7,424 bases of DNA from Acidobacteriota bacterium (GTDB lineage: Bacteria > Acidobacteriota > Thermoanaerobaculia > Multivoradales > JAHZIX01), in NCBI GenBank assembly GCA_020439725.1, contig JAGQSE010000497.1:1-7424 (forward strand). The letters run 5' to 3'. The position numbers and the translations under genes were made by a program. A model generated the notes under the pieces. It did no database searches. It had not been told where the DNA came from and saw only the letters and a program-made list of their open reading frames with translations. Below, piece by piece: positions 1-6,435 of this stretch. Each line of letters starts with the position of its first letter. Position 1 is the first letter of the stretch.

Positions 1-1057
<1,057 letters not shown>

Positions 1058-1062
<5 letters not shown>

Positions 1063-1076
1063 AACAGCGTTCTGGA
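1058..1076. terminator. Weak hairpin over the pyrC stop codon
   Basis: AGAAC and GTTCT form a perfect 5-bp inverted repeat around the loop AGC. It extends to 8 bp with one G-T wobble (TCT/GGA). It overlaps the pyrC TAG and lies in the 28-base gap between two convergent genes, where a bidirectional terminator would be expected. Neither strand has a following T-tract, so intrinsic termination is doubtful. Confidence 0.25.
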
Positions 1077-1090
1077 CTACGAGCGGGTGC

Positions 1091-1492
1091 TCAGGGCAGG
1101 GGGCCCTGGCCGCACTGGCATTCCCAGCCGCCGGTGGGGCAGAGGTAGCCGCCACTGTAGATGTTGCAGTTGCCCCAGCCGTAGCCGCTGCCCAGGTAGC
1201 AGGCTCGACCCCGCGTGGCGCCGGCACAGCCGCCGGTGCTGCAGGAGCCGCAGGTCTGTCCCGGTCCCGCCAGCGGCGCCGCATCCGGGGTGCCGGTGGC
1301 GATCAAAGACTGTCCGTCGGCCTGGCAGCTGGAGGCCACCGACACGAGGGGCGTAGCCTCGAGGCTGTCGGCGGCTGGCGCTGCCGGGGCCGGCGGGGCG
1401 ACCGCGGGGCTCGACTCCGGGGTGGCGGCTCCGGCCATCGAGACCGTGGCGAAGAAGAGACCGGCGACGAGAAGACGGGCGAGGTGCTTCAT
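1091..1492 (-). CDS. Small secreted cysteine-rich protein of unknown function
   Basis: I do not recognise a family for this 133-residue protein. Residues 1-22 look like a Sec signal peptide: MKHLAR, then a hydrophobic core (LLVAGLFFATVSMA), with likely cleavage near AGA-AT. Residues 23-45 are an Ala/Pro-rich linker. The C-terminal half is rich in Gly and Cys, with nine cysteines at 56, 81, 84, 89, 98, 109, 118, 125 and 127, including CGSC and CQC pairs, plus Trp and Tyr (GSGYGWGNC, GGYLCPTGGWEC). This suggests an exported domain stabilised by disulfides or metal. The odd cysteine number leaves one unpaired, possibly Cys56 in the linker. The start is well supported by an AAGGAGGT Shine-Dalgarno 3 bases upstream of ATG. 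The gene stands alone, convergent with pyrC and divergent from the phosphatase gene. A secreted structural peptide, an envelope protein or a modified peptide precursor are all possible. Coding status is likely because start signal, signal peptide and composition agree. Confidence 0.75.
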   Translation of the reverse strand: MKHLARLLVAGLFFATVSMAGAATPESSPAVAPPAPAAPAADSLEATPLVSVASSCQADGQSLIATGTPDAAPLAGPGQTCGSCSTGGCAGATRGRACYLGSGYGWGNCNIYSGGYLCPTGGWECQCGQGPLP

Positions 1493-1495
1493 CCT

Positions 1496-1503
1496 ACCTC
1501 CTT
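1496..1503 (-). promoter_or_regulatory. Strong Shine-Dalgarno for the cysteine-rich protein
   Basis: The minus strand reads AAGGAGGT, a near-perfect complement of the 16S rRNA 3' tail, followed by AGG and the ATG at 1492. It is the strongest ribosome binding site in the window and fixes the start of this gene. Confidence 0.75.
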
Positions 1504-1525
1504 CAAGGGATGTCAGGCGGCCAGC

Positions 1526-1541
1526 GCCGGCGGAGGCCGGC
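1526..1541 (-). promoter_or_regulatory. 5' leader hairpin with anti-Shine-Dalgarno loop
   Basis: On the minus strand GCCGGC and GCCGGC (each self-complementary) flank the loop CTCC. The loop with one adjacent base reads CCTCC, which can pair with GGAGG of the ribosome binding site about 30 bases downstream. It would lie in the untranslated leader if transcription starts in the AT-rich patch near 1600. Control of translation by this element is inference; GC-rich DNA makes such stems by chance. Confidence 0.3.
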
Positions 1542-1600
1542 CCGAGGCCGTCTTGAACAACGAAGCCCGAGGACGCTCCCCGGGTTACCGGACATCGTAG

Positions 1601-1655
1601 ATAGAAATGCGTCTTTGCTTCAAGGTGTCAATGATCACAATCTGGAATCTTTTTT
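1601..1655 (-). promoter_or_regulatory. Candidate sigma70-type promoter for the cysteine-rich gene
   Basis: The minus strand has a perfect TTGACA (1626-1631) as a -35 box. Upstream of it is an A-tract (six A, 1650-1655) resembling an UP element, and the surrounding patch is AT-rich. The -10 is poor: ATTTCT at 17-base spacing, within ATTTCTATCTA. Transcription would start near 1595 and give a leader of about 100 bases. Without a good -10 this stays a candidate. Confidence 0.4.
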
Positions 1656-1707
1656 CTGTCTTTGCGTACTCCGGGGTGGATCGACCGGAAGATCGGCCGG
1701 GCTTCGC

Positions 1708-1724
1708 GAGACCCGGGCGGTCTC
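1708..1724. repeat. Perfect inverted repeat GAGACC/GGTCTC
   Basis: A 6-bp perfect inverted repeat separated by CGGGC. It lies upstream of the phosphatase gene and upstream of the candidate - strand promoter, so it could be an operator or part of a transcript hairpin. No T-tract follows on either strand. Confidence 0.35.
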
Positions 1725-1758
1725 ATCGGTGTCACGGATCGGTCGTCCTCGACGGCCG

Positions 1759-1777
1759 TCGGCGTCTCGGACGCCGA
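1759..1777. repeat. 8-bp hairpin TCGGCGTC/GACGCCGA
   Basis: An 8-bp perfect stem with the three-base loop TCG, directly preceded by the 10-base palindrome at 1751-1760 (GACGGCCGTC, sharing two bases with the stem). It is located about 70 bases before the phosphatase start codon. There is no T-tract, so it is not a classical terminator. It could be a regulatory site or part of an unannotated RNA. Confidence 0.4.
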
Positions 1778-1828
1778 GGCAAGGCGAAGATTCCGAGTTC
1801 TGGCATGCTGCTGGAGCATCGGGCAACC

Positions 1829-1837
1829 TGCTAGAAT
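1829..1837 (+). promoter_or_regulatory. Extended -10 promoter, probable leaderless start
   Basis: TGCTAGAAT is an extended -10 (TGn followed by TAGAAT, 5 of 6 matches to TATAAT). No good -35 is visible at the expected distance, which fits an extended -10 promoter. It ends only 9 bases before the ATG at 1847, so transcription should begin at or within a few bases of the start codon. The intervening bases (CGCGCGCTC) contain no ribosome binding site, which also points to a leaderless mRNA. Confidence 0.55.
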
Positions 1838-1846
1838 CGCGCGCTC

Positions 1847-2665
1847 ATGAGCGGAGACCTCCTCACCACCGCCATCGCCGCCGCTCGGGCCGGCGGAGAG
1901 ATCGTCGCCGGGGCGTTCCGCGCCACCGATCTCGGGGTGCGCCTCAAGGCCGCCAACGACTTCGTGACTCGGGTCGACGGCGAGAGCGAGCGCGCGGTGG
2001 TCGACACCTTGCTCTCCCGACATCCGGACCACGCGGTCCTGGCGGAAGAGGGGGGCGGCCGCCCCGGAGCACCGGGCAACGAGTGCCAATGGCTCGTCGA
2101 TCCCCTCGACGGCACCACCAACTTCCTCCGCGGCGTGCCCTTCTTCGCGGTTTCCGTGGCCTGCCGCTGCAGCGGCAGGCTGGTCGCCGCGGCGGTGCTC
2201 GAGCCCTTGCGCGGCGATCTCTTCACCGCCGCCCTGGGCGAGGGTGCACGGTTGAACGGCGAGCCCATCGCGGTCGCACCTCGAGGCTCGCTCGACGGCG
2301 CCCTCGTCGCTACCGGGTTTCCCTTCCGTCACCGCGAGGTCGAGGACGCCTACTTCGACGCCTTCCGCCGGGTCTTTCGGCGGGTCTCCGGGATCCGCCG
2401 CTGCGGTTCGGCGGCCCTCGACCTGGCCTACACCGCGGCGGGGGTGTTCGATGGGTTCTTCGAGCTGCGCCTGGCGCCGTGGGACATCGCCGCCGGTGCG
2501 CTCTTGGTCCGCGAGGCCGGAGGAGTGATCAGCGACTTCGCCGGCGGCGACGGCTTCCTCGACAGCGGCAACGTCGTCGCCGGGGCGCCGGGCTTGCATC
2601 GTGATCTCCTGGCCGAGGTGCGCACCGCGGTCGAGACGCCGGTACCGCAGGCGGCGGGGGCTTGA
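1847..2665 (+). CDS. suhB: Inositol monophosphatase family phosphatase
   Basis: A Mg-dependent, Li-sensitive-type sugar/inositol phosphate phosphatase of 272 aa, the usual family length. The three diagnostic motifs are present: the metal-binding acidic site VLAEEGGG (Glu67/Glu68); WLVDPLDGTTNF (Asp85 and Asp88 as metal ligands, with the Thr that activates water); and the C-terminal APWDIAAGALLVREAGG (Asp213). Family members hydrolyse myo-inositol-1-phosphate and, in some bacteria, histidinol phosphate, fructose-1,6-bisphosphate or 3'-phosphoadenosine-5'-phosphate. The sequence alone does not fix the substrate, so suhB is used in the broad family sense. The ATG at 1847 follows an extended -10 element with no ribosome binding site. 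The gene ends 2 bases before the next ATG, so it probably leads a three-gene transcript with the peptidase and the bactofilin-like gene. A functional link to wall remodelling is not evident beyond this arrangement. Confidence 0.92.
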   Translation: MSGDLLTTAIAAARAGGEIVAGAFRATDLGVRLKAANDFVTRVDGESERAVVDTLLSRHPDHAVLAEEGGGRPGAPGNECQWLVDPLDGTTNFLRGVPFFAVSVACRCSGRLVAAAVLEPLRGDLFTAALGEGARLNGEPIAVAPRGSLDGALVATGFPFRHREVEDAYFDAFRRVFRRVSGIRRCGSAALDLAYTAAGVFDGFFELRLAPWDIAAGALLVREAGGVISDFAGGDGFLDSGNVVAGAPGLHRDLLAEVRTAVETPVPQAAGA

Positions 2666-2667
2666 CG

Positions 2668-3753
2668 ATGCGCGTTCGCCGTCGCACCGGACCGCCGGAG
2701 CTCCTCGTGCCACCGGCCAAGCGTGACCGCTTCGAGCTCCAGATCCACCCCTCGGACATCCGTTCGCGGGTCCGCTACCTCTTCTTCTCGCGGCGCCAGG
2801 TCGCCTGGGTGGCGGTCGGCCTGGTGGTCTACGCCGTGTTCATCCTGGCTTCGCTGTGGATCGCCCCGTCGGTCATCGGCAATCTCCTCAGCTACGACCG
2901 GTACCAGGATCTGGTGGCCGAGCGCCAGCGCCTGGGTGACCAGCTCAGGCCCCTGGTCAGCCGTCTCGACGAGCTGGCGGTGGAGACCGAGGACCTGCGA
3001 CTCACCCTCGACCGCATCTTCCTGGCCTACGGCCTCGACGGTGAGCGGAGCATCGGCCAGGGCGGCTACCCCTTCGAGCCCAAGCCGGTCCCCGATTCGA
3101 TCTACGCCGACATGATCCGCGCGGGTACGACCACCGAGGCCCGGGTCGAAGAGCAACTGCGCGTTCTCGAGATCTTCACCGAAGAGGTGCGGGCCTTCGA
3201 GACCGCGCGCCGTGACCAGATCCGCACGACCCCTTCGGTCTGCCCGCTGGCCCACGACAGCTTCGTCCTCACCAGCCCCTTCGGCAGCCGCCGCAATCCC
3301 TTCACCAACGCGCGCGATTTCCACGCCGGTGTCGACCTTGCGGCCACCGAGGGAGATGCCATCCGTGCACCGGCGGACGGCCTGGTGGTCTTCGCCGGGC
3401 GCTATCCCCTACGGCGCAGCGCCGCCTGGTGGCGGTATGGCAACCTCGTCGTGCTCCAGCACGGCGAAGAGTTCGTTTCCCTCTTCGCCCACTGCCACGA
3501 GGTCCAGGTGCGCAAGGGACAGAAGGTCAAGCAGGGCGACATCCTCGCCACCGTCGGCAGCACCGGTCTCTCGACCAACCCTCACCTGCACTACGAGATC
3601 CGCCGTCGCGACGAGGCCGGAGACCTGGTCCCCGTCGATCCGCGGATCTACATGCTCGACCTCAAGCTGACCGACCGCGAGAAAATGCTGGTCGCGACGC
3701 GGAGCGCACCCCAGGCCGACGGCTACGAGCCGCTGCCGCGCCTGCTGCAATAG
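2668..3753 (+). CDS. Membrane-anchored M23 (LytM) family peptidase
   Basis: A predicted peptidoglycan endopeptidase of 361 aa. It has a basic cytoplasmic N-terminus (1-43), one transmembrane segment (about 44-66, VAWVAVGLVVYAVFILASLW), a helical, probably coiled-coil stretch (about 76-118 and 155-186), and a C-terminal M23 domain (about 195-330). The zinc and catalytic residues are intact: HAGVD (His219, Asp223), FAHCH (His275) and PHLHYE (His306 and His308). The domain should therefore be active in the periplasm rather than a degenerate LytM activator. An Arg/Trp-rich insertion (YPLRRSAAWWRYG, 246-258) precedes the usual GNLVVLQHG strand. I chose the ATG at 2668; a TTG at 2662 overlapping the previous stop would add two residues. 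No clear ribosome binding site is seen, so translational coupling to the phosphatase gene is likely. The bactofilin-like gene 54 bases downstream matches known bactofilin/M23 pairs such as BacA-LmdC and CcmA-Csd1. Confidence 0.9.
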   Translation: MRVRRRTGPPELLVPPAKRDRFELQIHPSDIRSRVRYLFFSRRQVAWVAVGLVVYAVFILASLWIAPSVIGNLLSYDRYQDLVAERQRLGDQLRPLVSRLDELAVETEDLRLTLDRIFLAYGLDGERSIGQGGYPFEPKPVPDSIYADMIRAGTTTEARVEEQLRVLEIFTEEVRAFETARRDQIRTTPSVCPLAHDSFVLTSPFGSRRNPFTNARDFHAGVDLAATEGDAIRAPADGLVVFAGRYPLRRSAAWWRYGNLVVLQHGEEFVSLFAHCHEVQVRKGQKVKQGDILATVGSTGLSTNPHLHYEIRRRDEAGDLVPVDPRIYMLDLKLTDREKMLVATRSAPQADGYEPLPRLLQ

Positions 3754-3807
3754 GCCCTCGCCGCAGAGTCGCCAGTTTCGTCCACGTCCGCCCGTCCGGA
3801 GAGCCCC

Positions 3808-4641
3808 ATGGCCAAGACCGCTGCAACCGAAGACACCGCTCCGACCATGATCATCCCCAAGGGCACCGAGATCCAGGTCGACAAGCACGGCCAGCTGTCG
3901 GTTCGTACGCCGGGCAATCTGGTGATCCAGAACTCGGGGCACTATGCGCACCTCGAGTCGGCGGGTGGCTCGATCCGCATCGAGCCCCACGTCCAGGTGG
4001 AGGCGGTGAGCGTCAAGTGCGCCGACACCTGCTACGTCCAGGGCAACCTGACCGCCTGGCGGGTGAGCGCGCGGACGCTCCACCTCGAGGACACGGCCCA
4101 GGCCCACATCGTCCTTCAGGACACCGAGAGCCTGGAGGTCGGCCGGGGGGCGCGGTTGATCGGCAATTTCTCGTCGGAGAAGGAGCTCTTCTTCCTCTTC
4201 TCGCGCTTCTCGCAGCAGGTCCGCTCGCTGCCCTTCTACCAGGAGCGCGACGAGGACAAGAGCCAGCCCGAGGCGGTACCGGTGGAGCCCGAAGGCGCCC
4301 GCGATTCGCTCTCGCTGCTCTCCGCCGCGGACCCCAGCGCCACCGCCGAGCTCGACGATCCTCTGTTCTTCGCCCTCGTGCTCCTCGAGCGCGACCGCAA
4401 CAAGAACGTCCACCCGGGGGACGAGGAGCGGGTCCTCGACGAGCTCATCAAGCTGCTCCGCCAGGGTGACCTCGAAACCTTGCGGCACACCCACCGCGCA
4501 TTGTTCAACCGCATCACCGGCGCCGGCCAGCTGGTCGACCGCGCCCGCCAGCTCATCGCCCGCCACTTCGCCGCCCTCACCGCCGAGCCCGAGTACTCCG
4601 AGGTCGAGCGCGAACCAGCGGCGGATGGCGGGGAAGGGTAG
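3808..4641 (+). CDS. Bactofilin-like polymer-forming protein with helical C-terminal domain
   Basis: Residues 15-122 form a run of short strand-turn units (GNLVIQNSGHYAHLESAGG, VEAVSVKCADTCYVQGNL, LHLEDTAQAHIVLQDTESL, GRGARLIGNF). Their alternating hydrophobic pattern resembles the right-handed beta-helix of bactofilins, cytoskeletal proteins that polymerise without nucleotide and localise wall enzymes at the membrane. Residues 123-145 (SSEKELFFLFSRFSQQVRSL) are a likely amphipathic helix. After an acidic linker, residues 183-257 look fully helical (DDPLFFALVLLERDRNKN, EERVLDELIKLLRQGDLETL). Classical bactofilins are shorter and lack such a domain. No signal peptide is seen, so it is cytoplasmic. 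The ATG at 3808 has GGAGAG at 3798-3803. The M23 peptidase just upstream is the strongest contextual support. Identification rests on repeat pattern and neighbour rather than a decisive motif; an adaptor or unrelated beta-helix protein is possible. Confidence 0.6.
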   Translation: MAKTAATEDTAPTMIIPKGTEIQVDKHGQLSVRTPGNLVIQNSGHYAHLESAGGSIRIEPHVQVEAVSVKCADTCYVQGNLTAWRVSARTLHLEDTAQAHIVLQDTESLEVGRGARLIGNFSSEKELFFLFSRFSQQVRSLPFYQERDEDKSQPEAVPVEPEGARDSLSLLSAADPSATAELDDPLFFALVLLERDRNKNVHPGDEERVLDELIKLLRQGDLETLRHTHRALFNRITGAGQLVDRARQLIARHFAALTAEPEYSEVEREPAADGGEG

Positions 4642-4678
4642 CCGCCGCAGCTCCGGAGCGGAGGCTTCGAGCGGCGGT
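4641..4678. terminator. Compound hairpin between convergent stop codons
   Basis: Bases 4641-4647 (GCCGCCG) pair with 4672-4678 (CGGCGGT, one G-T pair). An inner stem, CTCCG (4651-4655) with CGGAG (4659-4663), has a three-base loop, and two further pairs flank a bulged base. The structure fills the gap between the + strand stop (4639-4641) and the - strand stop (4678-4680). This is the position expected for a shared terminator, although no T-tract follows on either side. Confidence 0.45.
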
Positions 4679-6366
4679 CAGCTCGACGTCACGCGAACCA
4701 CTTCCTCGTAGGTGGTGGCACCCTCGGCGAGCTTGCGGAGGGCGCTCTGGCGGAGAGAGCGCATGCCGTTCTTGGCGGCCTCCCGCTTGATCTCGGGGGA
4801 GTCGGCGCCGGCCAGGATGAGGTCCTTGATGGCGTGGTCGACGGCCAGGACCTCGAAGATTCCCGTACGACCCAAGTAGCCGGTACCGCGGCACTCGTGG
4901 CATCCGGCGCCTTCGCGCACGCGGATGCGCTTGTCCTTCGGCAAGGACAGACGCAGCGTGCGCACCTCGTCGTCGTTCAGGAAGCGGTCGGTGATGCAGT
5001 GCTCGCAGATGCGGCGCACCAGGCGCTGGGCCATGGCACCGGCGAGGGTCGAGGTGATGAGGAAGCGCTCGATGCCCAGATCGGCCAGGCGGGTGATGGC
5101 GGAGGCGGCGTCGTTGGTGTGCAGGGTGGAGAAGACGAGGTGACCGGTCAGCGACGCCTGGATGGCGGCCTCGGCGGTTTCGCGATCGCGGATTTCGCCG
5201 ATCATGACTACGTCGGGGTCGTGGCGGAGGATGGAGCGCAGCCCCGCGGCGAAGTCCAGCCCCACCTTGTGACTCACCTGGATCTGGTTGATGCCGCCGA
5301 CGTGGTATTCCACCGGATCTTCCACCGTGATCACCTTGATCTCGTCGGAGACGATGCGGTTGAGCGAGGCGTAGAGGGTGGTCGACTTGCCTGAGCCGGT
5401 GGGTCCGGTGACGAGCAGGATGCCATACGGCTGCTCGATGAGGGTATCCCAGGTGGTCTGGATGGTGTCGGGCATGCCGAGGTCGTCCAGCCCCATGAGC
5501 ACCGCAGACTTGTTGAGGATACGCAGCACGATCCCCTCACCGAAGAGCATGGGGATCACGCTGACGCGCAGGTCGAAGGAGGCCCCCTTGTGCCGCAGGG
5601 TGATGCGCCCGTCCTGGGGCCGGCGCTTCTCGGCGATGTTCAGGTTGGCCATGATCTTGATGCGGCTGACGATCGCATTGCCGAAGCGGTGGATGGTGGG
5701 TGGCAGCGTGGCCCGTCCCAGCACACCGTCGACGCGGTAGCGGACGATGAGCTGATGTTCGTAGGGCTCGATGTGCACGTCGGTGGCGCGGCTGGTGATG
5801 GCCTCCACCAGCAGATCGTTGACCAGGCGAATGACGCTGGCTTCCTGGGCCGCCTCCATCTCGTCGTCGACGGGCGCCTCGGTGTCGAGGTCCTGCTCGC
5901 CGGCCCGCTGGCTCATGGCGTCAAGGGTGTCGCCCGCCACGCCGAAGTGGCGGCGGATGAAGGCGTGCAGTTCCTCTTCCTCAGCCAGCACCAGTTCGAT
6001 CTCGCAACCGGTGAGCAGCCGCAGTTCATCGAAGACCGTGATCTCGAAGGGATCGGAGGTGGCCACGCGGAGGGAGGGATGGCCGTTGTTGGTGGAACGG
6101 GCGATGGGAACGCAGTTCTGCTTGAAGACGACCTGGGCGGGGATGGTCTCCAGCACATCCGGCTGCACCGCGAGACCGGTGAGGTCCACGATCGGCATGC
6201 TGAACTGCTCGGAGATGGCCCGGGTGACATCGCGCGGACTGATCATGCCCAGCCGCACCAGGGCGCGGTCCAGCCGCTCCCCGGTCGACTTCTGTTCCGA
6301 CAGGGCGAGTTCAAGTTGCTCATTGGTGATGAGCTTGTGTTCGAGAAGGATCGTGGCAATTCCCAT
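4678..6366 (-). CDS. gspE: GspE/PilB family secretion or pilus assembly ATPase
   Basis: A hexameric cytoplasmic ATPase that powers pilin or pseudopilin polymerisation in type II secretion or type IV pilus systems. It has 562 residues, the usual size. The N-terminal domain (about 1-140) resembles T2SSE_N/MshEN repeats. Motifs in order: ATDVHIEP (194-201), Walker A GPTGSGKSTT (321-330), Asp box TVEDPVEY, Walker B DPDVVMIGEIRD (Glu391), His box SLTGHLVFSTLHTND, and a CxxC pair at Cys454/457 and Cys489/492 (zinc site, followed by GTGYLGRTGIFE). The wording ASLTGHLV and GKSTTLYA is closer to GspE than to classical PilB, but such names are loose outside Proteobacteria. The ATG has GAGGT (6373-6377) six bases upstream. 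It lies 69 bases downstream of the PTPS gene on the same strand, with an inverted repeat in between. A GspF-like gene starts divergently beyond the PTPS gene, so the assembly genes are split into opposite orientations. Confidence 0.93.
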   Translation of the reverse strand: MGIATILLEHKLITNEQLELALSEQKSTGERLDRALVRLGMISPRDVTRAISEQFSMPIVDLTGLAVQPDVLETIPAQVVFKQNCVPIARSTNNGHPSLRVATSDPFEITVFDELRLLTGCEIELVLAEEEELHAFIRRHFGVAGDTLDAMSQRAGEQDLDTEAPVDDEMEAAQEASVIRLVNDLLVEAITSRATDVHIEPYEHQLIVRYRVDGVLGRATLPPTIHRFGNAIVSRIKIMANLNIAEKRRPQDGRITLRHKGASFDLRVSVIPMLFGEGIVLRILNKSAVLMGLDDLGMPDTIQTTWDTLIEQPYGILLVTGPTGSGKSTTLYASLNRIVSDEIKVITVEDPVEYHVGGINQIQVSHKVGLDFAAGLRSILRHDPDVVMIGEIRDRETAEAAIQASLTGHLVFSTLHTNDAASAITRLADLGIERFLITSTLAGAMAQRLVRRICEHCITDRFLNDDEVRTLRLSLPKDKRIRVREGAGCHECRGTGYLGRTGIFEVLAVDHAIKDLILAGADSPEIKREAAKNGMRSLRQSALRKLAEGATTYEEVVRVTSS

Positions 6367-6393
6367 GGGCTGACCTCAAGTGTATCAGTCGGC

Positions 6394-6423
6394 CGCGGGA
6401 AGTCACGGACAACACTTCCCGTG
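6394..6423 (-). promoter_or_regulatory. Overlapping inverted repeats upstream of gspE
   Basis: GGGAAGT (6397-6403) and ACTTCCC (6414-6420) form a perfect 7-bp repeat around 10 bases, extendable outward to about 10 bp with one wobble. A second repeat, CACGG (6404-6408) with CCGTG (6419-6423), uses part of the same arm, so the two stems exclude each other. The site lies in the 69-base gap between PTPS and gspE, 28 bases before the gspE ATG. It could be an operator, an attenuating hairpin or a processing site. No T-tract follows. Confidence 0.45.
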
Positions 6424-6435
6424 CAACAGAGGCCG

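Larger units (their letters stand above)
1493..1846. other. Divergent intergenic region with promoters and hairpins
   Basis: This region lies between the divergent starts at 1492 (-) and 1847 (+). Bases 1496-1541 are the structured leader of the cysteine-rich protein. Bases about 1592-1666 are markedly AT-rich compared with everything around them and hold a candidate - strand promoter. Bases 1708-1777 carry two clean hairpins. Bases 1829-1837 carry an extended -10 element for the + strand gene. Open frames here lack protein-like composition or start signals, so I call no gene. A small RNA cannot be excluded. Confidence 0.6.

Noticed and set aside
1631..1660. T-tract at 1650-1655 as an intrinsic terminator on the + strand
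   Set aside because: No gene ends upstream on the + strand after pyrC, and no strong stem directly precedes the T-run. It fits better as an A-tract upstream of a - strand promoter.
1510..2604. Plus-strand frame of 364 codons over the phosphatase gene
   Set aside because: Arg/Gly/Pro-rich low-complexity translation in a shadow frame of a motif-complete inositol monophosphatase.
1628..2713. Minus-strand frame of 361 codons opposite the phosphatase gene
   Set aside because: Shadow frame with no family motif or start signal. The + strand gene explains the region.
3409..4566. Minus-strand frame of 385 codons opposite the peptidase and bactofilin-like genes
   Set aside because: It spans two well-supported + strand genes, and its Val/Leu/Glu/Gly-rich translation is typical of the reverse frame of GC-rich coding DNA.
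4834..5394. Plus-strand frame of 186 codons inside gspE
   Set aside because: It is antisense to the catalytic core of the ATPase with no motifs of its own.
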